Source: Myxococcales bacterium
Lineage (GTDB): Bacteria > Myxococcota_A > Polyangia > Palsa-1104
Assembly (NCBI GenBank): GCA_003170275.1
Contig: PNAM01000106.1
Span: 222,052 to 286,051 of the forward strand
Length of the DNA stretch: 64,000 nucleotides
Direction: 5' to 3'
A program made the translations under genes and the position numbers. Positions 40,252-48,273 of this stretch are shown here, piece after piece; the stretch's first letter is position 1; each line of letters begins with the position of its first letter. The notes under the pieces were generated by a model that ran no database searches, was not told where the DNA came from, and worked only from the letters and a program-made list of their open reading frames with translations.

Positions 40252-41382
40252 CTAGCCCCAGTACTTCTTGTACAGATCGGTCGTCTTGTACTCCGCGCGC
40301 AGTTTTTCCATCATCTGCGGCACGCGCGCGAACAGCCGGCGCGGCTTGCGCGGCTTGCAGCGTGCTTGCACGTACGCGGCCATCAGCGGCAGCGCGATCG
40401 TCGAGTCGACGTAGGCGACCACCGTGTCGGGCAGCTTCTCCGGATCGATCTTGCCCCAGCTCACCGCCTCGGCGGGCGTCGCGCCCGACAGGCCGCCGGT
40501 GTCCGGCCGCGCGTCGGTGATCTGCACGAAGAAGTCGTGGCCCTTCTCGGCCACGCCGAGGATCTCCTGCAGCTGCGGCTCGGTCTGCAACAGGAAGTTC
40601 TTCGGCGCGCCGCCGCCCAGGATCAGCACGCCCGAGAGCCCGTCGTCGGCGCGCTTGGCGTCGAGCACGATGGCCGACATCTCGGCCACGTCGATCGCCG
40701 GGTCGACGTGCGGCCCGCGATCCGCCTGCGCGGTGTAGATCGCGCTGAAGTTCAGGCCGATGGTGGAGTCGCCCGGCGACGGCGAATAGATCGGCAGGTC
40801 GAGCTCGTGCGCGGTGGCGAGGATCGACGGCTGCAGCTTCTTGCCGGTGCTCTTCTGCGTCTGGCGCGAGGTCTCGAGCGCGTACTTGCCGATCTTGTGG
40901 TGCAGCTCGCCGGTGCCCATGCGCTTGCCGAACTCGGGCGCCATCATCACGCGGTACACCCACTCGTCGGTCTTGTAGAGCACGTCGGCGGGGAACAGCA
41001 CGTCGTACACGCGGATGATCCCGTCCTCGCGCAGCTTGACGTCGACCGCGCCGGTGACCACGTCGGGCGTGCCGCGATAGAGCGGCAAGCCGAGATCGAA
41101 GTGCAGATCGTGATAGAGGTTCGCGCCGGTCGACGAGATGTAATCGATGAAGCCGTTGTTCATCAGCGGCGTCAGCACCGACGACAAGCCGGCCGGCGTG
41201 AGCGCGCCCGAGAGCGACACGCCTATGGTCGCGCCCGAGTCGATCATGCGCGCGAACAGCTGGCAGCTCTCGCGCAGGCGGGCGGCGTTGTAGGCGTTGA
41301 AGTAGGTGTCGATCAGGTTGGCGATCGCCTCCGGGGCGGTGTCCATCGGAGGCGGTTGCAGGCGTCGTTTCTCGTGCAGCAT
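40252..41382 (-). CDS. Deoxyhypusine-synthase-family enzyme (possible homospermidine synthase-like), 376 aa
   Basis: DHS-fold NAD-dependent enzyme that would transfer an aminobutyl group from spermidine. IGVSLSGALTPAGLSSVLTP (NAD site), FIDYISSTGANLYHDLHFDL, IGLNFSAIYTAQADRGPHVD, GVLILGGGAPKNFLLQTEP, ISDARPDTGGLSGATPAEA-type loop and SWGKIDPEKLPDTVV are all family blocks. The Lys in WGKI corresponds to the active-site lysine of human DHS. Bacteria lack eIF5A, so the likely product is homospermidine or another polyamine, or an unknown protein modification. ATG 41382 is used; ATG 41346 is also possible. Divergent from the EVE gene 30 bases away. Confidence 0.85.
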   Translation of the reverse strand: MLHEKRRLQPPPMDTAPEAIANLIDTYFNAYNAARLRESCQLFARMIDSGATIGVSLSGALTPAGLSSVLTPLMNNGFIDYISSTGANLYHDLHFDLGLPLYRGTPDVVTGAVDVKLREDGIIRVYDVLFPADVLYKTDEWVYRVMMAPEFGKRMGTGELHHKIGKYALETSRQTQKSTGKKLQPSILATAHELDLPIYSPSPGDSTIGLNFSAIYTAQADRGPHVDPAIDVAEMSAIVLDAKRADDGLSGVLILGGGAPKNFLLQTEPQLQEILGVAEKGHDFFVQITDARPDTGGLSGATPAEAVSWGKIDPEKLPDTVVAYVDSTIALPLMAAYVQARCKPRKPRRLFARVPQMMEKLRAEYKTTDLYKKYWG

Positions 41383-41412
41383 GGGCTGTTTTCTATCATA
41401 GACTCGGCGACC

Positions 41413-41814
41413 ATGGCGTACTGGCTACTCAAGACCGAGTCGTCCACCTACAGCTTCGACGATCTGGTGCGCGACAAGCAGACGCGCTGGGACGGGATCA
41501 CCAACCCGGTCGCGCTACGCAACCTGCGCGCCGCGAAAGCGGGCGACGTGGCGTTCATCTACCACACCGGCGACCAGAAGCGCGCCGTCGGCACCGCGCG
41601 GATCGTCGGGCCGGCCTACGCCGATCCGAAGAACGCCAAGCTTGCGGTGATCGATCTCGAGGCCGGACACGCGCTCACCACGCCGGTGACGCTCGCGACG
41701 CTGAAGATGGATCCGCTGTTCGCCGAGAGCCCGCTGGTGCGCCAGGGACGCCTGTCGTTCGTGCCGCTCACCGACGCGCAATACCAGCGCATCCTCGAGC
41801 TCGCCGCCGGCTAG
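41413..41814 (+). CDS. EVE-domain protein, 133 aa
   Basis: Complete EVE domain: AYWLLKTESSTYSFDDLVRD, TRWDGITNPVALRNLRAAKA, GDVAFIYHTGDQKRAVGTAR and FVPLTDAQYQRILELAAG. The aromatic cage residues (Trp in RWDGI, Tyr in FIYHTG) are present. EVE domains, like YTH domains, are thought to read modified nucleotides in DNA or RNA. Length matches the stand-alone bacterial family. ATG 41413; the long frame upstream of it is antisense shadow of the neighbouring gene. It ends tail to tail with the EEP-family gene, overlapping by 4 bases. Confidence 0.88.
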   Translation: MAYWLLKTESSTYSFDDLVRDKQTRWDGITNPVALRNLRAAKAGDVAFIYHTGDQKRAVGTARIVGPAYADPKNAKLAVIDLEAGHALTTPVTLATLKMDPLFAESPLVRQGRLSFVPLTDAQYQRILELAAG

Positions 41815-42632
41815 ATGCCGTTGTCGACGGGGACCAGCGCCATCTCGGCGAACACGCCGAAGTGATCGGACGGGTAGACGTCGTCGGCGTTGGGCAGATC
41901 GAGCACCACGCGCGAGTGCAGGATCGCGCCGGGGCTCTGCTCCTGCATGGGGCCGACGAAGATGTAGTCGATGCGGCGGTTGCGCTCGACGTTGCGCACC
42001 ACGTACGGGTTGCGCGCGCTCCAGGTGAAGCCGTCGGAGCGCGGGTGGCGGCGATGGTACGCGTCGCGCCAGTAGGTGCCGCGGCCGAGCAGCGACGCGC
42101 GCCCGGTGAGGAACTGGTGTACCAGCGAATCGGGCGTGCAGTTGAAGTCGCCCGCCATCACCGCCGGCAGGTCGCCGGGCCGCTGGCGCGCCCATTCGTC
42201 GAGCACCACCACCTGCTGCTCGCGCACCGGCGCCGCGTCCAGCTCCCAGGACAGGTGCGTGGACACGAAGGGCAAGCGACCGCTCGGCGTCTGGAGATCG
42301 CAGCGGAGCGCGTTACGAAGGTCGCCCGGCTTTTGCGTGGGTAGCTTCAGCGTCTCCTGGCTGAGGATCGGCAGGCGCGAGACGATCGCGTTGCCGATCG
42401 GCCCGCCCTCGGACTCGCTGTCCACCGCGGCGAAACGAAAGTCGGCGCGCATCGCCTTGGCGATCTGCTCCGCCTGGCCCATGCCGTCGCCCGGCTTGCG
42501 CTCGCGGACCTCCTGGATGGCGACGATCTGCGGGTTCAGCGCGAGGAGCTGCGGCATGAGGACCTCGAGGCGGCGCTCGGGATTGCCGGCCGAGTTCCAT
42601 AGATTCAGGGTGACGATACGAACGGAGCGCAC
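41811..42632 (-). CDS. Endonuclease/exonuclease/phosphatase (EEP) family protein, 273 aa
   Basis: EEP metallo-hydrolase motifs in order: RIVTLNLWNSAG (Asn), IVAIQEVRERKPG (metal-binding Glu), FVSTHLSWELDAAP (His), AVMAGDFNCTPDSLVHQFLT (GDFN), RRIDYIFVGPM and PSDHFGVFAEM (catalytic SDH). No signal peptide or membrane segment is seen, so it is likely cytoplasmic. Substrate could be DNA, a phospholipid or a nucleotide. GTG 42632 is the first usable start after the upstream ATPase stop (42653). The 181 residues before it are shadow. Confidence 0.86.
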   Translation of the reverse strand: MRSVRIVTLNLWNSAGNPERRLEVLMPQLLALNPQIVAIQEVRERKPGDGMGQAEQIAKAMRADFRFAAVDSESEGGPIGNAIVSRLPILSQETLKLPTQKPGDLRNALRCDLQTPSGRLPFVSTHLSWELDAAPVREQQVVVLDEWARQRPGDLPAVMAGDFNCTPDSLVHQFLTGRASLLGRGTYWRDAYHRRHPRSDGFTWSARNPYVVRNVERNRRIDYIFVGPMQEQSPGAILHSRVVLDLPNADDVYPSDHFGVFAEMALVPVDNGI

Positions 42633-42652
42633 GACGGAGAAGGTAGGTGCGG

Positions 42653-45454
42653 TTACTTGCGCCGCAAGCCGAGCTTGACCAGCTCCATGAGGACGAACGG
42701 CACCAGGCTCATCCCCATCACCCACGCCACGTCGATCCCGCCGAGCGGCGCGGTCTTGAACAGCGGCCGCAGCGGCGGCACGTAGATGGTGATCGCTTGC
42801 AAGACCAGGCCGGTGAGCACCGCGCCCCACAGCGCGCGGTTCGAGAACACGCCGATCGAGAACAGCGAGCGGCGCTCCGAGCGGCAGTTGAACGAGTGCG
42901 CGAGCGGCCCGATCGAGAGGATGGCGAACACGATGGTGCGCGCGTGCGCGAGCTGCAGCGGGTCGGTGGCGTGCTTGGGATCGGGGAGAAAATGGGCGAA
43001 CGCATAGAGCGCGGTGGTGGCCATCACCGCGCCCACGCCGACCATCTGCAGATATTCGCGGCCCGACAGGATCGCGCCGCCCGGCTCGCGCGGCGGCTGA
43101 GTCATCTGCGACGGGTCGCGCGTGTCGACGCCGAGCGCCAGCGCGGGCAGGCCGTTGGTGATCAGGTTGATCCACAAGATCTGGATCGGCGCGAGCGGCG
43201 CTTCCCAGCCGAACAGGGAGGCGCTGAGCACGAACAGCACCGCGCCGGCGTTCGACGACAAGAGGAAGAAGATGAACTTGCGGATGTTGGCGTAGATCGC
43301 GCGCCCTTCTTCGACGGCGGCGACGATGGTGGCGTAGTTGTCGTCGGCCAGCACCAGCGCGGCGGCTTCCTTGGTGACGTCGGCGCCGGCCCTGCCCATG
43401 GCCACGCCGATCGACGCCGACTTGACCGCCGGTGCGTCGTTGACGCCGTCACCGGTCATCGCGCAGATGAAGCCGCGCGCCTTGAGCGCGGTGACCACGC
43501 GCAGCTTGTGCTCGGCGGTCGCGCGCGCCACCACGCGCACGCGGTCGATGCGCTCCTCCAGGCTCTGCTGATCGAGCGCGTCCATCTCGGGACCGGTGAG
43601 CATCAGATCGCCTTCGACCCACAGCCCGATCTCCTGCGCGATCGCGCGCCCGGTGGCGGGATGATCGCCGGTGATCATCATGGTGCGGATGCCCGCCTGG
43701 CGCGCCTCGCGGATGGCGGCCGCCACCTCGGGCCGCGGCGGGTCGACGATGCCCACCAGCCCGAGGAAGGTCAGCTCGCTCTCCCACTGCGGGCTCGGCG
43801 TGCACGGGCCGATCGGCACCGGCAGGCTCTCGCGCCAGGCGAGCGCGATCACGCGCATCGATTGCGCGGCCCAGGTGGCGGCCTCGGCGGTGAGGCGCTG
43901 GCGGTCCTCGTCTGTGATCGGGTGCGCGCGGCCGTTCTTCAGCACCGTGGTCGCGCGCTCGAGCAGCGCTTCGGGCGCGCCGCGCACGTACGCGCGCACC
44001 TTGCCGTCGACCTTCACCAGCACCGACGCCATGCGGCGCGCCGAGGTGAACGGCTGCTCGCCGAGCACGTGCGCGCGCGTGGAGTCCGGATCGATCCCGG
44101 CGCGGCGGCTCATCATCTGCAGCGCGGCGTCGGTGGGATCGCCCTGGACCTCCACCTTGCCGTCGGGCGTCATCGACAGGTGCGCGCCGGCCGCATGCCC
44201 GGCCGACTCGAGCGCCAGGCGCAGATCGGACTCGTGCGAGGGCGCGTCGCCGGGCGTGACGATCGGCGTGATGCTGCCGTCGAGCGCGCGCGGATCGCCG
44301 GAGATGTCGTAGCGCGTGGCGCCCACGTACAGGCGCCGCGCGGTCATGGCGTTCTGCGTGAGCGTGCCGGTCTTGTCGGTGCAGATCACCTGCGCGCAGC
44401 CGAGCGTCTCGACAGCGGGCAACCGGCGCACCAGCGCGCGCCGCTTGGCCATGCGCTGGGTGCCGAGCGCCAACACGATGGTCGTGATCGCCGGCAGGCC
44501 CTCGGGGATCGCCGCCACCGCGAGCGCCACCGCGACCAGGAACAGCTCGCGCGGCGTGCCGGTCTTCATCAACAGGCCGGCGCCGAACACCACCGCCGAC
44601 ACCGCGATGCAGCCGAGCACCACGCGTTGGCCGAAGCGCTCCAGGTCCTGCTCGAGCGGCGTCTGCTCGGGCTCGACGCGCGCGAGCATGCCGGCGATCT
44701 TGCCGAGCTCGGTGTGGATGCCGGTGTTGGCGACGATCCCGCGCGCGCGGCCGCGCGAGATGCGCGTGCCCATGAACACCATGGTGCGGCGCTCTGCGAG
44801 CGGGGTGTCAGGCTCGAGCTGCGCGGCGGCGTCCTTGGCGACCGGCAGGCTCTCGCCGGTGAGCGCCGCCTCCTCGACCTCGAACTCGTGGGTCTCGATC
44901 AGCCGCACGTCGGCGGCGATGCGATCGCCGTCCTCGAGCAGCATGAGATCGCCCGGCACCACTTCCAGCGACGGGATCTCGATCACCTTGCCGCCGCGCA
45001 CCACGCGCGCGATCGGCGCCGCCATCTCGCGCAACGCGTCGAGCGCCCGCTCGGCCTTGCGACCCTGCGCGATGCCCAGCACCGCGTTGAGCACGACGAT
45101 CGCCAGGATCGCGATCGAGTCGCCGAAGCGTTCCAGGAAGGTCGCGTTGGGCAGCGGCGCGAACAGCCCGAGCCCGGCCGCGACCGCCGCCGCGCCGAGG
45201 AGCGCCAGCACGGTGAAGTCGGAGATCTGCTGATACAACTTCTTATAGAAGGGCTCGGGCGGCTCCTCGGGCAGCTTGTTGTGCCCGAGCTTGCTCAGTC
45301 GCTGGCGCGCCTGATCCTCGGCGAGCCCGAGCGCGGCGTCCGACTCCCAGTACGCGATCACCTCTTTAGCAGCGGCGTGGTGCCAGGCCAGGCGGGGCGG
45401 GCCCTCCGGGCGCGCCGGAACGGGTGCACGGGCCTCGTCGCGCTCGGCGGACAT
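42653..45454 (-). CDS. P2A-type cation-transporting ATPase (Ca2+-like), 933 aa
   Basis: N-terminal cation-ATPase domain (AWHHAAAKEVIAYWESD), actuator loop VEEAALTGESLPVAKD (TGES), TM4 AVAAIPEGLPAITTIVLALG (PEGLP, the P2A ion-site motif), phosphorylation site VICTDKTGTLTQNAM, nucleotide site YVRGAPEALLERA, TM-proximal hinge MTGDGVNDAPAVKSASIGVAMG and ten helices in total. This places it with SERCA/PMR1-like Ca2+ (or Mn2+/Na+) pumps of the inner membrane. ATG 45454. It is immediately upstream of the EEP gene on the same strand and divergent from yihY-like. It is of full family length with no lost catalytic residues. Confidence 0.93.
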   Translation of the reverse strand: MSAERDEARAPVPARPEGPPRLAWHHAAAKEVIAYWESDAALGLAEDQARQRLSKLGHNKLPEEPPEPFYKKLYQQISDFTVLALLGAAAVAAGLGLFAPLPNATFLERFGDSIAILAIVVLNAVLGIAQGRKAERALDALREMAAPIARVVRGGKVIEIPSLEVVPGDLMLLEDGDRIAADVRLIETHEFEVEEAALTGESLPVAKDAAAQLEPDTPLAERRTMVFMGTRISRGRARGIVANTGIHTELGKIAGMLARVEPEQTPLEQDLERFGQRVVLGCIAVSAVVFGAGLLMKTGTPRELFLVAVALAVAAIPEGLPAITTIVLALGTQRMAKRRALVRRLPAVETLGCAQVICTDKTGTLTQNAMTARRLYVGATRYDISGDPRALDGSITPIVTPGDAPSHESDLRLALESAGHAAGAHLSMTPDGKVEVQGDPTDAALQMMSRRAGIDPDSTRAHVLGEQPFTSARRMASVLVKVDGKVRAYVRGAPEALLERATTVLKNGRAHPITDEDRQRLTAEAATWAAQSMRVIALAWRESLPVPIGPCTPSPQWESELTFLGLVGIVDPPRPEVAAAIREARQAGIRTMMITGDHPATGRAIAQEIGLWVEGDLMLTGPEMDALDQQSLEERIDRVRVVARATAEHKLRVVTALKARGFICAMTGDGVNDAPAVKSASIGVAMGRAGADVTKEAAALVLADDNYATIVAAVEEGRAIYANIRKFIFFLLSSNAGAVLFVLSASLFGWEAPLAPIQILWINLITNGLPALALGVDTRDPSQMTQPPREPGGAILSGREYLQMVGVGAVMATTALYAFAHFLPDPKHATDPLQLAHARTIVFAILSIGPLAHSFNCRSERRSLFSIGVFSNRALWGAVLTGLVLQAITIYVPPLRPLFKTAPLGGIDVAWVMGMSLVPFVLMELVKLGLRRK

Positions 45455-45510
45455 CAGGGGGCCCTAGCATAGCATCGCCAAGCCGCGCAGTTGCAGTATC
45501 ATTGGCCACG

Positions 45511-46410
45511 ATGATGCGGTCGATGCCGTCGCCAAGGCTGTTCATCCGGGAGCTCGTGCACGCGCTCGCGACCAACCGCATCAAGGACATGTCGGCGCAG
45601 CTGGCGTTCTGGTCGCTGCTCGCGGTGTTCCCGTTCTGCATCTTCCTGCTCACCATCGTCGGCTACCTGCCGCTGCACGGGTTCGACCAGGAGCTGATCG
45701 GGATGGTCGCGGACATCATGCCCGAGCAGGCCTCGCAGCTGTTCGAGCGCACCGTCAAGGAGATCGTCGGCAAGCAGCACGGCGTGCTGCTGCTGGTCGC
45801 GCTGGTGACCTCGGTGTGGTCGGCCTCGGGCGGCATGGGCTCGACCCGGATCGCGCTCAACCTCGCCTATCGCGTCGAGGAGACCCGACCGTGGTGGCGC
45901 GCGCGGCTGTTGGCGCTGGTGATGACGCTCGGCGCCGCCGGCCTGATCATCATCGCCACCGCCGGGTTGATGATCGGCCCCGGCGTGGTGAACACGTTCT
46001 ACGAGTGGTTCGAGCTGGGCGGCTCGTTCGACCGCGTGTGGCCGTGGTTGCGCTTTCCGATGGTGGTGGTGGACCTGCTCTTCATGCTGGCGTGCCTGTA
46101 CTACTTCCTGCCCAACGTGAAGCTCAAGTTTCGCATCCTCACGCCGGGCGCGGGCGTGGCGGTGGCGTTGTGGGTCGGCGCGTCGCTGGTGTTTCGCTGG
46201 TATGTGGCGCATTACAGCTCGTTCGCGCGCAGCTACGGCACGCTCGGCGGCGCGGTGGTGCTGGTGCTGTGGCTGTATCTGTCGTCGCTCACCATCATCC
46301 TCGGCGGCGAGATCAACGCCACGTTCGAGCGGCTCGCCACCGGCGCTCCGCACGAGGTGAAGGTCAAGGCGCGCGCCACCGAGCCGCCGCCGATGACCTC
46401 GCCTTCCTAG
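45511..46410 (+). CDS. YihY/BrkB family inner-membrane protein, 299 aa
   Basis: Family blocks: LFIRELVHALATNRIKDMSA, QLAFWSLLAVFPFCIFLLTI, LLVALVTSVWSASGGMGSTR, YEWFELGGSFDRVWPWLRFP, LYYFLPNVKLKFRILTPGA and FARSYGTLGGAVVLVLWLYL followed by GGEINATFE. Six transmembrane helices are apparent. The role is uncertain (once annotated as RNase BN, now considered a transporter-like membrane protein). ATG ATG at 45511; the 5' region to 45424 overlaps the ATPase start on the other strand. Confidence 0.9.
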   Translation: MMRSMPSPRLFIRELVHALATNRIKDMSAQLAFWSLLAVFPFCIFLLTIVGYLPLHGFDQELIGMVADIMPEQASQLFERTVKEIVGKQHGVLLLVALVTSVWSASGGMGSTRIALNLAYRVEETRPWWRARLLALVMTLGAAGLIIIATAGLMIGPGVVNTFYEWFELGGSFDRVWPWLRFPMVVVDLLFMLACLYYFLPNVKLKFRILTPGAGVAVALWVGASLVFRWYVAHYSSFARSYGTLGGAVVLVLWLYLSSLTIILGGEINATFERLATGAPHEVKVKARATEPPPMTSPS

Positions 46411-46417
46411 TCTAGCG

Positions 46418-48238
46418 CTACGTACGGCGGCTCTTGCCGTCGCAGAGACGAACGGCGGCGGAGATCAGGCCGGTGTGGCTGAACGCCTGCGGGAAGTTGC
46501 CCCACTGCTCGCGGCTGATCGGATCGACCTCCTCGGCGTACAGCCCGAGATCGTTCGCGTACCCGAGCACGTGGCGGAACAGCTCCTCGGCCTCGTCGCG
46601 CTTGCCCATCATGGCCAAGGTCTCGACCAGCCAGAAGGTGCACGCGACGAACGACTGCTCGCCGCGCGGCAGGCCGTCGTCACCCTCGCGGTAGCGATAG
46701 ACCAGACCGTTGCGGGTCAAGCGCTTGCGCACCTCGGCGACGGTGGAGACCATGCGCGGGTGGTCCGCCGGCAGAAAGCCCATCAGCGGCAGGCGCAGCG
46801 CCGCGGCGTCGACCACCCGGCGGTCGTAGGCCTGCACGAACGCGCCGATCTTGGCGTCGAAGCCGCGCTCCATCACCTCGTCGAAGATCGCCGCGCGCTC
46901 GCTCCTCCAGCGTTGCCGGTCGGGCGCGCCGTCGCCGTGCTCGCTTAGCAGCAGGCCGCGGTCGAGCGCCACCCAACAGCTCGCCTTCGAGTGCACGAAC
47001 GGATGGCGCCCGGCGCGCACCTCCCAGATGCCCTCGTCGGGCTCGCGCCAATGGTTCGCCACCCAGTCGACGAGCCCGATGCAGGTGGGCAGATCGCGCG
47101 GCTGCACCCGCAGGTGATCGCGGAAGGTGTGGAACGAATCGACCAGCTCGCCGTAGATGTCGAGTTGCTGCTGCGACGACGCCAGGTTGCCGATGCGCAC
47201 CGGCCGCGCGCCGCGGTAGCCATCGAGGTGATCGAGCGTGCGCTCGGTCAGTTGGTGCTCGCCGCGGATGCCGAACACCGTCTGCAGGTTCGCCGGATCG
47301 CGCAGGCGCACCTTGTCGAACAGCCAGTCGAAGAAGCGCTGCGCCTCGTCGTCGTACCCGATGCCGTGCAGCGCCCACAGCGTGAAGCACGCGTCGCGCA
47401 GCCAGGCGTAGCGGTAGTCCCAGTTGCGCACGCCGCCGTCGCGCTCGGGCAGCGACGTGGTGGGCGCGGCGACGATCGCGCCGGTCGGCGAATAGATGAG
47501 CGCCTTGAGCGCCAGCGCGCTGCGCTCCACCTGCGCGCGATGCGGGCCGTCGTAGGTGAGCTTGCCGAGCCAGCGTCGCCAGAACGCGCAGGTGTCGTCG
47601 ATCAGCGACTGACCCTGCCGCGCCAGGTCCTGCTCGTCGAGCTCGCCGTCGTGCAAGATCAGCCAGACCTCCTCGCCGAGTTGCAGCGTGAAGCGCGCGT
47701 GGATGCCGCGATCGTCATCGACCGCGAGCGGCAGGTTGGCGCGCAGCGTGAGCTGCACCTCGCGGTCGCGGATGCGCACCGCACCCGGCGCGAGGCGCTC
47801 GAAGTGGGGAGAGCGCGCGCCGTAGCCCGGCCGCGGCGTGCACGACACGATCACCTCGACGCTGCCTTGCGTGCAGCGCGCGTGTCGCACGAGCGCGTCC
47901 CGGCGCTCGACGTGGCCGCCGCCCGACGCGTCCGGCTCGATGGCCAACAGATCGGTGAGGGTCAGCCGTCCCTCGCCGGTGATGAAGGTGGTCTCGAGCA
48001 CGTTGGTGCCCGGGAGGTAGTGCCGTTCGCTGCGGCCGGGACGAGCGGGGGAGACGCGGAAGCGCCCGCCGTGCCGCGCGTCGAGGATCGAGCCGAACAG
48101 GCTGGGAGAATCGAAGTCCGGCCACGGCAGCCAATCGATCGAGCCCTCCTTCGAGACCAGGGCAGCCGTGTGCCCGTCCCCCAAGAGAGCGTGCTCCCCG
48201 ATCGGCGCATATTCCGAATCCACTGATACAGGATTCAA
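46418..48238 (-). CDS. Glycoside hydrolase family 15 (glucoamylase/trehalase-type), 606 aa
   Basis: The N-terminal beta-sandwich begins IGEHALLGDGHTAALVSKEG and continues SIDWLPWPDFDSPSLFGSIL, the standard opening of bacterial GH15 proteins. The (alpha/alpha)6 barrel carries RNWDYRYAWLRDACFTLWAL, then DEGIWEVRAGRHPFVHSK with the general-acid Glu, and EEVDPISREQWGNFPQAFSH near the end with the second catalytic Glu region. No signal peptide, so cytoplasmic; probable substrates are trehalose or alpha-1,4-glucans. ATG 48238. It stands alone, facing yihY tail to tail and 35 bases downstream of the yhaN-like gene. Confidence 0.93.
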   Translation of the reverse strand: MNPVSVDSEYAPIGEHALLGDGHTAALVSKEGSIDWLPWPDFDSPSLFGSILDARHGGRFRVSPARPGRSERHYLPGTNVLETTFITGEGRLTLTDLLAIEPDASGGGHVERRDALVRHARCTQGSVEVIVSCTPRPGYGARSPHFERLAPGAVRIRDREVQLTLRANLPLAVDDDRGIHARFTLQLGEEVWLILHDGELDEQDLARQGQSLIDDTCAFWRRWLGKLTYDGPHRAQVERSALALKALIYSPTGAIVAAPTTSLPERDGGVRNWDYRYAWLRDACFTLWALHGIGYDDEAQRFFDWLFDKVRLRDPANLQTVFGIRGEHQLTERTLDHLDGYRGARPVRIGNLASSQQQLDIYGELVDSFHTFRDHLRVQPRDLPTCIGLVDWVANHWREPDEGIWEVRAGRHPFVHSKASCWVALDRGLLLSEHGDGAPDRQRWRSERAAIFDEVMERGFDAKIGAFVQAYDRRVVDAAALRLPLMGFLPADHPRMVSTVAEVRKRLTRNGLVYRYREGDDGLPRGEQSFVACTFWLVETLAMMGKRDEAEELFRHVLGYANDLGLYAEEVDPISREQWGNFPQAFSHTGLISAAVRLCDGKSRRT

Positions 48239-48273
48239 TGCAAGGGAAGCGCCGCGTCCCGCTCGACCTGTGA

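Noticed and set aside
40366..41412. Upstream extension of the EVE-domain frame
   Set aside because: It is antisense to the deoxyhypusine-synthase-like gene and has no protein-like features; the EVE domain starts exactly at ATG 41413.
42647..45472. Plus-strand ORF of 941 codons opposite the cation ATPase
   Set aside because: Antisense shadow in high-GC DNA: His/Arg/Gln-rich with no family resemblance, whereas the minus strand encodes a complete P-type ATPase.
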